Assembly (NCBI GenBank): GCA_905221605.1
Contig: CAJNDS010002140.1
Location: forward strand, 1-64,000
Origin: Symbiodinium natans
Taxonomy: Eukaryota; Sar; Dinophyceae; Suessiales; Symbiodiniaceae
Length of the DNA: 64,000 bases
Direction of reading: 5' to 3'
Position numbers and translations under genes: made by a program. The notes under the pieces are model-generated. The model was not told the origin of the DNA. It saw only the letters and a list, made by a program, of their open reading frames with translations, and searched no databases. Shown in pieces: positions 28,501-31,734 of the stretch (the stretch's first letter is position 1; every line of letters starts with the position of its first letter).

Positions 28501-29420
28501 GTCCTGCGCTCACAGACTCCATTCGGAGTACCGCCTCCGAAGCCCTGGCTAAGGGTAAGGTTGTGTTGGGTTTGGGGAACAGTGAAGGATGTTTCTCCCA
28601 ACTTGCGGCCAAGAGCCGCGGGCTCTCCTGCTTTCAGGGGCTCGCGGGTCGTGACCTGGCCGCGGCCCCAGCAGATGGAGCGAGCGCAGCCCACGCACAG
28701 TCCGGCTTCGTGCAACGTGCCGCCACTGCCACTGTGGCGCGCACACCCAGCCGGAGGAACAAGGGCCCAGTCCCCGCTAGGAGTTCTCCAGTCAAAGAAG
28801 CGGAATTCCTTGCGGGCGGGCCATACGTTCAGGCCGCCCAAACGCTGCTTGGGTCTGGAGCAGCAGAGGATGTGATCTACATCCGGGCGTACAGCTTAGA
28901 TTGCCCATCCTGCATCGAGGCAATCGAAGCGTCGCTTAGCAAGGGCGCAGGCGTTCGGATTGTCGCCGACATGGGACAATGCCACCGCACCAAACTGCAG
29001 TGGCAAGCGTTGAAACGCTTGGCGGCTGCAGGCGCCGAGGTGAAGGTGGGTTGCGGCTCATCCGTGCGCGACGCCTATGCTCGCGACGGCCGCGGGGCTA
29101 AAGTAGGTACCGGTATCCAAGGGCTTCACCATGCCAAGGCCCTTTGCCTACTGCGGCCTGATGGCGCGGTGGTGCTGATTGGGAGCCTCAATTTTACCAC
29201 AAGCAGCAAAGCCAATGCGGAGGCAGGGCTTAGGCTTGAGGTCGCCAAGACGCACCCGGTCGCGCAGTCCTATATCGAGGATTTCCAGAGGGTGTCGGCT
29301 GAGGCATTCTCCCTCGATGAGGCGGTCGCAAGGCGCCCTCAGTTGGAGCGAGCCAGTAGCTCCAACGTTGCTGGCAACGCCACTCGTGCCCCCAACACTG
29401 CTCCACAGGGTATCGAGTAG
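13566..29420 (+). CDS. Retrotransposon polyprotein, 5,284 aa
   Basis: A single frame from ATG 13566 (context CGGCAATGTCC) to TAG 29420. Order by residue: acidic N-terminus (about 80-95), gag capsid-like (395-590), two CCCH fingers (659 and 732), aspartic protease (D857), Cys-rich zinc-ribbon region (1119-1180), membrane segment (1182-1201), RT thumb/connection (1378-1440), RNase H (1529-1597), spacer region, integrase (2349-2680), methyltransferase-like region (about 2910-3115), RT fingers/palm (about 3290-3460), low-complexity spacer (3480-3702), Tpt1 domain (3728-3955), C2H2 finger (4222), two RanBP2 fingers (4498, 4621), membrane segment (4865-4889), SWIM-like finger (4944) and PLD-type domain (about 5120-5250). 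Catalytic residues for RT, RNase H and integrase appear intact. Maturation by the internal protease is expected from the family. A downstream start at ATG 24672 (residue 3703) is possible for the C-terminal part. Confidence 0.93.
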   Translation: MSAEVAGQAEGVTLLEAIEGGDVPYPERMSYVAWLKWRRETGSRPLSKRDGVSTTPEQEAALWRKVMKFLHDAEEEDEDEEEEEEDSELVPEASGAGGDSPPRVDVSAAARELAMVPTGAAYVPATAPGSRPAGPSGPPSTAGSVPGTAEGLQAELRAIFRPDQEPVADYLTRVSRIVLALKAHGVTVSSRDLDALSTKATLLADEFSKIGGDWHPTKMVRRLRTRFSVAALRGGEDPEDAEEIQREIQCIGELILALGGKESSSQEKVWSSPSDVPVEAVGPRSPGLPQPATASGLGVGLDRGGLHTAEVAGGPSAARVLGATDGDSPLRAKLAALEMEIEALKRGSDGGGSQTGSQHPAGDLAAALAAQTEALKEALAQRGGQSSITTVKTDLTWPTLTDDKSDARDVVLFYEEFEDVCALANNCRGMSAREKLLALRGRCRGSRMKTYTNAYRAAWKSGEVLSDPQAVYDRIKNKHLMFGESREEREVRVDGEHASLAKGKLTGHQFEPLFEASIADLEAVGLGKTPRELYLSYLRKMPPYLQKEIRNDKRLWPGDPKDGGLRGPQTWEESHKVVLEYEQREAAHRAVSHSVYTATGSQSADPAVALAEAQKEIKSLKAAAKAAAKGAAAAAKAGADQTFAAASKGAGKGADKKICFHFRDHGNCPKGDACPYSHDKELRRKALAAKKGDQTFATAKGKGKGKGGGKAKANAKPKAAAKGAAKPPGTVCPFFSKNGSCKKGASCDMVHNLTTSGGTPALPANWAPPSGASMSNPFAAFSVQIGSSGVQAGVLGAAGHAAVQQHALPLSKGGRDKFATLDDLPKDWWNLADNEPGGYQYRTVVQVLDRKVECMLDGCAGANHVTEELVVGMMNRAAELGIGTEDPGFPVVRLEKWVHPEYVHGIASGAPVPLKGAAVLRVTLLEGRTADDCRPNTEIFVRCKIAARGTSDWHGLILGGRALDCAGRMGLGFRPGPDFHVLDTLGIRMPRCEDHSRTRKDRAYAFEARLSSLDDASCTEPGGGSRELLRYDGEEPLELSPGDGVLVPVVRESGVSAEGSLSEVVLPVECGVEAVPGLWPTGEGKGFVLLAAQECDHSLQPGEVVAEVRSGLVSTAACGCGAIETVFESEPSPQACADCGVAVASVDHDPCFACGSASRAAARSFQGCSSCARSFGRLRTGARIGVLSVLAAVTVLASVWGGSGPVGRPVEEPGVLTCLDHLPSVDSWWEAPGGYASVWGRRPAQKDLGTVAVEKAPYETCLLQRAGEAWRLWDTRDLRVAESVACSDEVPVTERLAVFRTRKGPRWAGWREGSATAGRGASDAVRPADAVDTARCPSYHIVESWDIDKMIEEPPTDYYYEQLAADMRARHPKACPHLLDHLVSLEGFLDKSILFGFSFGISKAEVCVSKGKLLGHNIGRDGSSPDEERCQAVIDFPPLWEKLHIQQFLGCANWLRGYLPVEYGHAAKILGQWQKPGAVFPEGGLGSAATEGCKAFKAIKRMMQNRINLATFDEASAADGSCPLEQIADASGIAVGGSVVQMTRDLSQLKVLMTHSKSLTPAQQNWPPLIQEAFAQLEVKRATRRMFGSIRTLCWTDHANLTRAQTSDIGMDPKLVRWVAEILMDGSEIRSLSGRSATLGDSFSRNPKDRDALLAARTKDLEGLSGQLRGFDLDQYLGEGTEGDGPVPWAVGNDAVPEPAGRVQAAAVPMCVVAALPVRVMVVFDYARWKEQDAELTEIRRVFQASLPGVSVAVRGCWGPFEDTDGLASHFDCGAGRLAGTKKIKRIRVDLLTSCAKVLREASGFRPQFLVGLGQGGLVTAVLRWPLVVELTLQARNLQRKEARAVGEAWAGIKAIWAVRPRLWRTQQGHLEVAEACPELKKDFPEPPLRGFGIVGKQALGAEVLRSLRLDAVRSIDDASIRGMLDEPSRPLWDHEGLCICGKRTYLFSRCPACIEKEAVDISVEIAEREEPEPPLEGDLEAHEVGLEVNSVLATLDRTGGLVRVRSSTIQQWAVGFRTTPKDAPVPTAYGMLSGKIWKKSHSMKLSLGSQHKDLSKWGDVKPYWTTWVVREDGAVVAGHNCSPLNVVQGDIVVHWSSVVNWHGHRHVVNEQCEVLWRSNGKEVALDPSFGKLIALVGRVTQVIGWRATGEASDPRSSTRQASRVLAQFSSSNEGVEGHWTAGAISRGKNANECKLKGRVLAFMGEEHKGPAVVLELVSHSPILCIWDHSSTKVKVEFKGGVPSLSLIAGEDENRREQLAVEARDAANISEFRVTGSLRTAWYEGQRRDPSLAGSIRKPEPPMEISGDGLLEREVTLRTGQTVVVPVVPNGAAGANGVTWRRACYNSVHCGVLGAHRSAEVTVKLLERAVWWPDLEKDVRTWVAKCLACIKGRSRPTKVEARAVKCGAETCWQEVSVDCEGPNREDREGHRYSLTYFDCLSHAVLLEPMRSLTHAEVRRAFVRCVLRSRTIPSLIRSDRGPEFKNALMAELSAMLGTEWRFSAPLRPCELGANERVHQEVQKVLGAVVRQVGASLSEAWSDWLVVAEYVIDNTPGPHGYTPRDLERSWSLALPLEKDVLRDALQFEPISDWARSQFKQFSELAAAVREHWTRSSEARAKLANRHRRTVDLKPGDRVVWNAPRARSEGAGRVPWKPGLTGPWRVLEVKGHRLTLEPVSMESGGTSSARRGPMEAHAEDCILVPADADGAESREPVVFEDDGTGGDGSSRPSLGQQVQGDAKQVEFTLTRRGRDFVLRLGDRIAYRGVGGGPKVCRLGRVTQVDAARAQVGVHRYLPDASGVRVKWRLAFIAEDGALTLSEGTRPAHEAVSVREIISKIDLNRDGVLAAASARKLDKGAYSLQDRTLERASRASTGVLSIREALADLLVAEPRVLQPRASPESGAVESWFRQYFLGGVADVLEVAWGDAVVSDAARRHGYRVVPAFVQGKQAYGIAWNLAAEGHLEAISGAVSRAEPKVLVIGLEGKNVPRAFLQLVVRCAQERTRAGAHVALHLQAQKGEWEPWRLEEWGALFGTLAEPRWPWAFVRADICQFARASGRGNLVESGALWLADFSLESVGLRCSRPDALGAVQHKHVGRAQADYNLIGAAFCASLQDLGLRGAEELCTAAVESFPATAGADSAAAAPQPSPVVPLPDVRSGEDLTPAERAELDKEVDKYAAEKEAFWRTKADAKDWDSVRADLEVYALAGEKVAEDPRRTEAYRDLVWSGLKIEPGPTRPGLTDADIAAVREVVRRKAAGFWVEDTTRTTVRKFAHDCIPTGPPVSSQPHSLRGESAQWVDDKLEEECKRGQLIRGSSAWGSAPFPTKEMPSYKRHRKRRLVVDYRRVNARIKRSTYYCRRGSDVLAAAVGSVWYTFVDAVSGFNQIRNTKRAREVLAIVARSGKYLPVGLTFGPINGPDDFNFVVDRAYAPGRGRRLKYTKEWIAYVDDLTVRTGRVIDGQFFTDAQAEGAVREACAKGAVAAPQSASSALEALGVRGAHNTKRANHDAARSDQNHPTRVLMLRMLGLFGCFCVQGGCFWGGPFPRSPVCGQKDFSSFVACSFVPLSRSQCFASRPRGSVQGRSRSLRSLRAQTLRKLPKPPPQRFKCVVEPRVGSPSPRSCLCTAPRCGSRPDRAGATDRSPGPSWSTTRPRCGPCPGRAGAAAYHYCTPAPCSGPCPGRSRARQVFLAHRRSSKAAGLSAAMGGGGSKGRGKSKSPGPKGRKGPPTIDDVQRMLVRCMRHGEAGCRGRFGPGGLYPVDELIEQLGITINQYNQAVAHDANQRKPRLDTSHAGFLRAFQGHSADCGHPMGFMMEGLSETAINDLIYRYGPAMWHGTDLHVVPSLIQNGLIPGGGPGGRLGVHYVLGHCPTQWEDGRRGFRRGSTCIVEVRLAVLRDAGVPIYAGADGVALTGQIRATGISRIWALPKGSPVYSVLIAELEVDRLIQHVDLRSLGDTSAGPHPPLGRGPKLGTVQASQAAAASSGAASSSTVVLAPAGRVMAAGAAQPVTPPKAAPKAKGRASGAPKTSIVPAKPKVYPRRNVPGPNVLEAEDSLEEEAAQEAEGVEEDSSSSDLPDTRAPQAAVKVKEDEEPAGGAQAESTEEGFLELGQSVVSSAKEYLARSEALLRAQKLQSKILEVAGTAMVKLEKITKREESLKTLRREGENRAAGEGADGEEVSDDGQDAPGGAGSSSSARPSRGGTVQSAPAPEVPRPNADGHYGCSAPGCGLAFESLVQYHLHQAACHGASLPPNLGISPSAPLDPFRQDWRGRLFRRGKDGGYGEVPMLRVIRYHKANGYDHSKVPLLKRGDRIQLEDGSHHIYGGSHPPGWLRDDPELDPAPESSGGGSTPKSEPTEEAEPGPLREAAPRGRALGPPTSDVQQRLAERRSKRDYSPDLVTPLDDLHAQEIDSFFAGDPAADSLDVILMRAEVRTKSHLNVGREQEEPLVKEEQEEEAEVVKDEEVSVEMGAGTADEADDVALPANRAYVEGRFYPYGSWRCFFCEAINPVTEDQCLTTHAGGPNAGAPCDGRWINGIDIGWWEVDPQTAPEQWRRRFSAEELEEQQARADAARLLSDEELAEALQAAEEAQAAERAKKRERRQAENAERDDHICEALRIAGWQCPNCYEWNLSFRQLCFRCSTPLRLAEVVSRGIPDPRRGEERDSGSESSQDELEYEILLANRAMDQETIQPLLRNKHKKRGGKRRREEATYGKGRDPWSAWADARGKGQGKPKGRGKSDAKGKPKGRGRYAWGAYAAGIVAALQPRPSTSWVPAFPCGSARPPPSVPLPPRTPFFLGRGLLNRLMHALNGNINGWWGLAAAASAPIALQLHRGAVHVVEDSMHAVATISADVVEEIGHGARRTVWVAGTAITLVVVILCSAVLWYVSRAVANRIAHLRHGNTAAPEARLSQLLGSEATFEVASTKKGVTHKVWVHLKEETAACGCRAYLAEGRCGHCDAAMDTARSLGFLHAAQRGAGPALTDSIRSTASEALAKGKVVLGLGNSEGCFSQLAAKSRGLSCFQGLAGRDLAAAPADGASAAHAQSGFVQRAATATVARTPSRRNKGPVPARSSPVKEAEFLAGGPYVQAAQTLLGSGAAEDVIYIRAYSLDCPSCIEAIEASLSKGAGVRIVADMGQCHRTKLQWQALKRLAAAGAEVKVGCGSSVRDAYARDGRGAKVGTGIQGLHHAKALCLLRPDGAVVLIGSLNFTTSSKANAEAGLRLEVAKTHPVAQSYIEDFQRVSAEAFSLDEAVARRPQLERASSSNVAGNATRAPNTAPQGIE
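14740..15340 (+). other. Gag capsid-like region of the polyprotein
   Basis: Residues about 395-590 are predicted helical and read like retrotransposon gag (FYEEFEDVCALANN, LRGRCRGSRM, EREVRVDGEHASL). It precedes the RNA-binding fingers, as in Ty3/gypsy gag. The assignment rests on position and composition, not on a strong motif. Confidence 0.6.
15540..15835 (+). other. Two CCCH zinc fingers (nucleocapsid-like part of gag)
   Basis: CFHFRDHGNCPKGDACPYSH (residue 659) and CPFFSKNGSCKKGASCDMVH (residue 732) both fit C-x8-C-x5-C-x3-H. They lie between Lys/Ala/Gly-rich linkers. They replace the CCHC knuckles normally used by retroviral and gypsy nucleocapsid, so they probably bind the element's RNA. 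Confidence 0.9.
16090..16480 (+). other. Aspartic protease (retropepsin-like) region
   Basis: CMLDGCAGANHV (D857) sits where retropepsins have a D-S/T-G-A loop, and LILGGRALD about 110 residues later resembles the conserved I-L-G segment. The catalytic loop reads DGC rather than DSG or DTG, which is unusual. Its place after gag and before RNase H supports the call. Confidence 0.65.
16915..17170 (+). other. Cys-rich zinc-ribbon-like region followed by a membrane segment
   Basis: Repeated CxC/CxxC pairs (CGCG, CADCG, CFACG, CSSCA; residues about 1119-1180) precede a hydrophobic stretch IGVLSVLAAVTVLASVWGG (residues 1182-1201). Function unknown; a membrane segment between protease and RNase H is not a standard gypsy feature. 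Confidence 0.55.
17690..18510 (+). other. RT thumb/connection plus RNase H (lacking the RT palm)
   Basis: VCVSKGKLLGHNIG and LHIQQFLGCANWLRGYLP match the gypsy segment that normally follows YxDD (KCEF...FLGH and FLG.ANYYR). Next come RNase H motifs: ADASGIAVGG (D1529), HSKSLTPAQQNW, an acidic helix and CWTDHANL (D1597). No fingers or palm precede this block; upstream is the Cys-rich/membrane region. The missing half lies at about 23,430-23,950, after integrase. Confidence 0.88.
20580..21610 (+). other. Integrase: HHCC zinc domain, DD35E core and C-terminal domain
   Basis: The HHCC finger starts at H2349 (HCGVLGAHR ... CLACIKG). The core triad is D2418 (SVDCEGP), D2478 (SDRGPEF) and E2514 (GANERVHQE), giving exact D-x59-D-x35-E spacing. 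A C-terminal segment with KPGDRVVW and GPWRVLEV resembles the gypsy integrase C-terminal domain. It catalyses insertion of the cDNA, and the 4-bp duplication fits a DDE integrase. Confidence 0.95.
22290..22915 (+). other. Possible Rossmann/methyltransferase-like region
   Basis: Residues about 2910-3115 read VADVLEVAWGDAVVSDAARR, then KVLVIGLEG, AHVALHLQ, ICQFARAS and HKHVGR. The spacing recalls C5-methyltransferase-like domains, which I associate with some large retroelement polyproteins. The glycine-rich SAM loop and catalytic PC motif are not evident, so any activity is doubtful. Confidence 0.3.
23430..23960 (+). other. RT fingers and palm with YVDD, displaced downstream of integrase
   Basis: RRLVVDYRRVNARI matches the gypsy fingers motif (R-D-Y-R-x-L-N). 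YTFVDAVSGFNQI holds motif A aspartate D3377. LTFGPINGPDDFNF matches motif B (FGL.NAP..F). AYVDD (3445-3448) is motif C. The frame then leaves RT homology; there is no LGH thumb and no RNase H after it. Together with the thumb-RNase H block at 17,690-18,510 it forms one full RT-RNase H split at a single point just after motif C. Confidence 0.92.
24010..24671 (+). other. Open but low-complexity spacer between the RT palm and the Tpt1 domain
   Basis: About 220 codons stay open, but the reading (Arg/Ser/Pro/Cys-rich, for example CGPCPGRAGA) does not look like a folded protein. It holds three copies of a GC-rich motif (24448, 24523, 24586). A Met at 24672 follows directly (GCCGCGATGGG). It may be a linker, a processing region or a former boundary between two reading frames. 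Confidence 0.5.
24747..25430 (+). other. Tpt1/KptA RNA 2'-phosphotransferase domain
   Basis: Tpt1 removes an internal RNA 2'-phosphate with NAD+, the last step of tRNA splicing in fungi and plants. Matches in order: RH (R3740-H3741), GLYPVDELIEQL, QRKPRL, RAFQGHS (R3796, H3801), MWHGTDL (H3834), IQNGLIPGG, RLGVHY (R3858, H3862), an Arg-rich RRGFRRGS, and GVPIYAGADGVALTG (D3906-G-V). These correspond to the family's RH, R-A-x-Q-G-H-S, HGT, GL, HVHL and NGVxLT blocks. It is preceded by a Gly/Lys/Ser-rich leader beginning at M3703. A Tpt1 domain inside an LTR retrotransposon is unexpected. Confidence 0.88.
26220..26310 (+). other. C2H2 zinc finger
   Basis: From C4222, CSAPGC...H...H fits C-x4-C-x12-H-x4-H. 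It follows an acidic, Ser-rich linker and a predicted helix. Likely nucleic-acid binding. Confidence 0.75.
27045..27510 (+). other. Two RanBP2-type zinc fingers separated by a charged helix
   Basis: WRCFFCEAINPVTEDQC (W4498) and WQCPNCYEWN...CFRC (W4621) match W-x-C-x2-4-C-x3-N-x6-C-x2-C; the first has a longer C-terminal loop. A long Glu/Ala/Arg helix lies between. Such fingers commonly bind single-stranded RNA. Confidence 0.8.
28158..28235 (+). other. Predicted membrane segment in the polyprotein C-terminus
   Basis: TVWVAGTAITLVVVILCSAV and following residues (4865-4889) form a strongly hydrophobic stretch with basic residues on both sides. It could anchor the C-terminal nuclease part in a membrane; no signal peptide or envelope-like motif is seen. 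Confidence 0.65.
28330..28460 (+). other. SWIM-like zinc finger
   Basis: HKVWVHLKEE followed by CGCRAYLAEGRCGHC (C4944) fits the SWIM pattern C-x-C-x8-C-x-H. Confidence 0.6.
28920..29300 (+). other. Phospholipase D-type nuclease domain
   Basis: GLHHAKALCLL (H5189-A-K5191) followed by VVLIGSLNFT and, earlier, EDVIYIRAYSL and GVRIVADMG match the single-HKD PLD nuclease group (Nuc, bacterial and mitochondrial PLDs). The HxK and GSxN elements are present, but the aspartate of HxKx4D is replaced (Leu). Likely a nuclease or a degenerate derivative acting on nucleic acid. Confidence 0.78.
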
Positions 29421-30098
29421 GCTGCGGCCAGTCGGCGCGGCGTGGTATGCATCCACGCATTATCAGAGCAGGCGTTGCAGCACGGCACGTTGCTTCGCCA
29501 ACCTTTTGCATTTTCTTTTGCTTGACTGCGGGCGAAAAGCCGCGGCAGGTTGGAAACCTGCCCATTTTGCATTCCCCGCACCTTTCTCCTCCGCCCTGCC
29601 TGTGGCCCCTCGTGCTGAGGGTGCTCTTTTGCAGGTGCTGCGGACCGTGTCCTGGTCGCGGCAATGCGCTCGCCGAAGCGCGTGTGAGCTGCATTGCCTG
29701 CGGCACAAGCCATGTGCGCGGCTCTCGCTGAGTCTGGTAGCCCGTAGGGTAGTTCCGGATAGGTGAGTAGCCGTAGCCGTAGCTTAGGACCGGTAGTGTA
29801 CAGTGTACCATTTGTACCATAGCTTGCACTAGCAGCACAAAGACCTGCCCAGTACTCTGGAGCCTCGCCTGTCTGCACAAAGGTGAGAGCTCGCGACTTG
29901 GGGTGGTTTAGGGTCGTGGAGGGTTGCTGTCGTCGTGCGTCCGTCCGGTAGTGCGGGCTGCCGCCCAAGCCGCATGCCAATGCTCATGATGTGCGGGCTC
30001 TACCAGAGTCGCACGCGACACCCTCACCCTACCCCATTTGCCGCGTTGCTGAAGTGCTTGACGCACTATGAGCTCTTGGTGAGCCGGAAGCCTCGGCT
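29421..30098 (+). other. 3' untranslated region of the element
   Basis: No long frame of its own on the + strand. Contains one copy of the dispersed GC-rich motif (about 29640-29661), and CCGTAGCCGTAGC near 29768, which resembles the 5' half of the spliced leader. Confidence 0.6.
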
Positions 30099-30108
30099 GA
30101 GGGGCGAA
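30099..30108 (+). other. Polypurine tract
   Basis: GAGGGGCGAA lies immediately before the 3' LTR (one pyrimidine). It is in the position where plus-strand priming occurs. Confidence 0.75.
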
Positions 30109-30402
30109 TGTGAGCAGGTCAAAGCATGCATGGAGTGCTTGCTTAGTGCTAGTGCAGCTTGTAGTTTTCCCTTGCATGTGTAGTTTTGCAATTCGTAACA
30201 ATGCCAATATTTTGGCTCAAGTACCGAGCTTGTGCCTTTGAGCACGGTAGAGTCGTACAGTAGCTCCTAGGTTGCTGTGCGGTCCGACCGGACGCACTCA
30301 GGCGTAGCTGCACAAGTGCTTGGACTCACGAAGTCGTAAAACAGCGTGACCGGGCTGTGATTGCATTGGCTTAGTGCAAGTCCAGTGCTGGTCGACTTCA
30401 CA
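30109..30402 (+). repeat. 3' LTR
   Basis: 294 bp, apparently identical to 13068-13361, TGTGA...TCACA, followed by the ATGT duplication. Confidence 0.97.
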
Positions 30403-30599
30403 ATGTGTGTATGTAGGTATGTAGGTATGTAGGTATGTAGGTACGTAGGTACGTAGGTATGTAGGTATGTAGGTATGTAGGTATGTAGGTATGTAGGTAT
30501 GTAGGTATGTAGGTATGTATGTATGTATGTATGTATGTATGTATGTATGTATGTATGTATGTATGTATGTATGTATGTGTGTATGTATGTGTGTATGTT
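30403..30599. repeat. GTAGGTATG / TATG microsatellite, right of the retrotransposon
   Basis: First GTATGTAG-type units, then pure TATG, then GTGTATG. It is the continuation of the repeat at 12966-13067. Confidence 0.92.
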
Positions 30600-31734
30600 G
30601 TACTGGCATGCTTGTGATGTATGTGGTAGGCATGTATGCATGTGGGTCTGTATGTAGGTCTGTGTGTGGGGTTGTTCAGCAGCACCGGCACCTTCATGCA
30701 CGAGTCGGCAAAGATGGGTCTTCGGCCGGTGTGGCCTTCGTAAACCTGGTCTACTCTACTAAACGCCCTCCTTTCAATCTTAAGGCTTGATGCTCCTTCA
30801 CAACTGGCAGGCGGGCCGCGGCCATGCCACCTCCCAAGGGAGGCCAGGACGGCGACGATGAGGAGGACAAGCCACTTGGCTCTTTGTCAAGGGGAGGCTA
30901 GTAGACAAGTGGCCCTCAACGTGCAAGGCGTGAAAAAGTTTAACTTGAGGGCCGCAGGCCTTAGGCTTTGAGCCAAGGCGGCACGTCAAGACTCACAAGT
31001 GTCAGAATTTCGGCGTTCCTTTGCACCTGGCCCAAGGCAGCCAAAGATCGAGTTGGCTTCTGTGGAGGAGGCGGCGAACTACTTTTGAACTCCTCAAGTG
31101 TGAATTCTGTAAGCAGCCCTAACCGTAACCCCTTAACCCGCCTGAAACATCCAGGTCCAACATAAGAAACAGCAGGCTGTTTTTGATGCCAAGCTCTTGC
31201 CTCTTCGAAGGCGGCGGAGAAGGTGAGCCGGACCGGCGAGGCAGTCGGTGATCTCACTCGGAAGGCCAGCTTCGAGTCCCGTCCTTATGCTTGGAGCTTC
31301 AGGGTCTTGAGGTGGGCAGAGCCGGCAAGAGGGCTTCTTGTTGTTTCTTGTCTTGGGTGTTGATGGGGTTCAAGTCCCCTTCAGGGCTTCAGGATTTTGG
31401 CCAAAAAGGCGTTAGGGCTAGGGCAGATGATGCTGCCTTTGCAGAGAAGTCAGAACTGGGTTGGTTCCATGCCCCACTGACCTCTCAGGTTTAGAAAGGC
31501 CTTCGGATTCGACCTGCTGCCGACCCTGGTAGTCCTGTTTGTTGCCTGGGTCGTCATTGATTTTGTGCTGAAGAACACCGCCTTCGGCTTCTACTTAGGC
31601 TTCTGAGTAGCAGGACTGGCGCTGGACAGACCGTCTCGACGCAAGGCGGAACAAAAAAGCCCCGTGCGGCTGCCCCACCACTCACTGTTCGTCTGCCATT
31701 GTCTTCTTTGCCAAGTTTGAACAGACTCCGGCAG
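30600..31734. other. Remainder of the CK1 intron
   Basis: No gene recognised. Ends with an AG acceptor (CCGGCAG) before the CK1 exon at 31735. Confidence 0.6.

Larger units (their letters stand above)
13068..30402 (+). mobile_element. Complete 17.3-kb Ty3/gypsy-like LTR retrotransposon with permuted pol and extra RNA-processing domains
   Basis: Two LTRs (13068-13361 and 30109-30402, 294 bp each) appear identical, with TGTGA/TCACA inverted termini. A 4-bp target duplication ATGT lies at 13064-13067 and 30403-30406. Between them are a candidate primer-binding site at 13364-13380, a 204-bp leader, one 5,284-codon frame (13566-29420), a 688-bp 3' region and a purine tract at 30099-30108. The element lies in a CK1 intron in the same orientation as the kinase and enlarges that intron by 17.3 kb. 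It is visibly more GC-rich than its flanks and has a long unbroken frame, unlike the micro-exon host genes. Identical LTRs and an intact frame mean a very recent, probably autonomous insertion. Confidence 0.97.

Noticed and set aside
24672-29420. Treating the Tpt1-PLD part as a separate host gene captured between LTRs
   Set aside because: It is in one uninterrupted frame with pol and inside the same identical LTRs, so it is annotated as part of the element; internal initiation remains possible.
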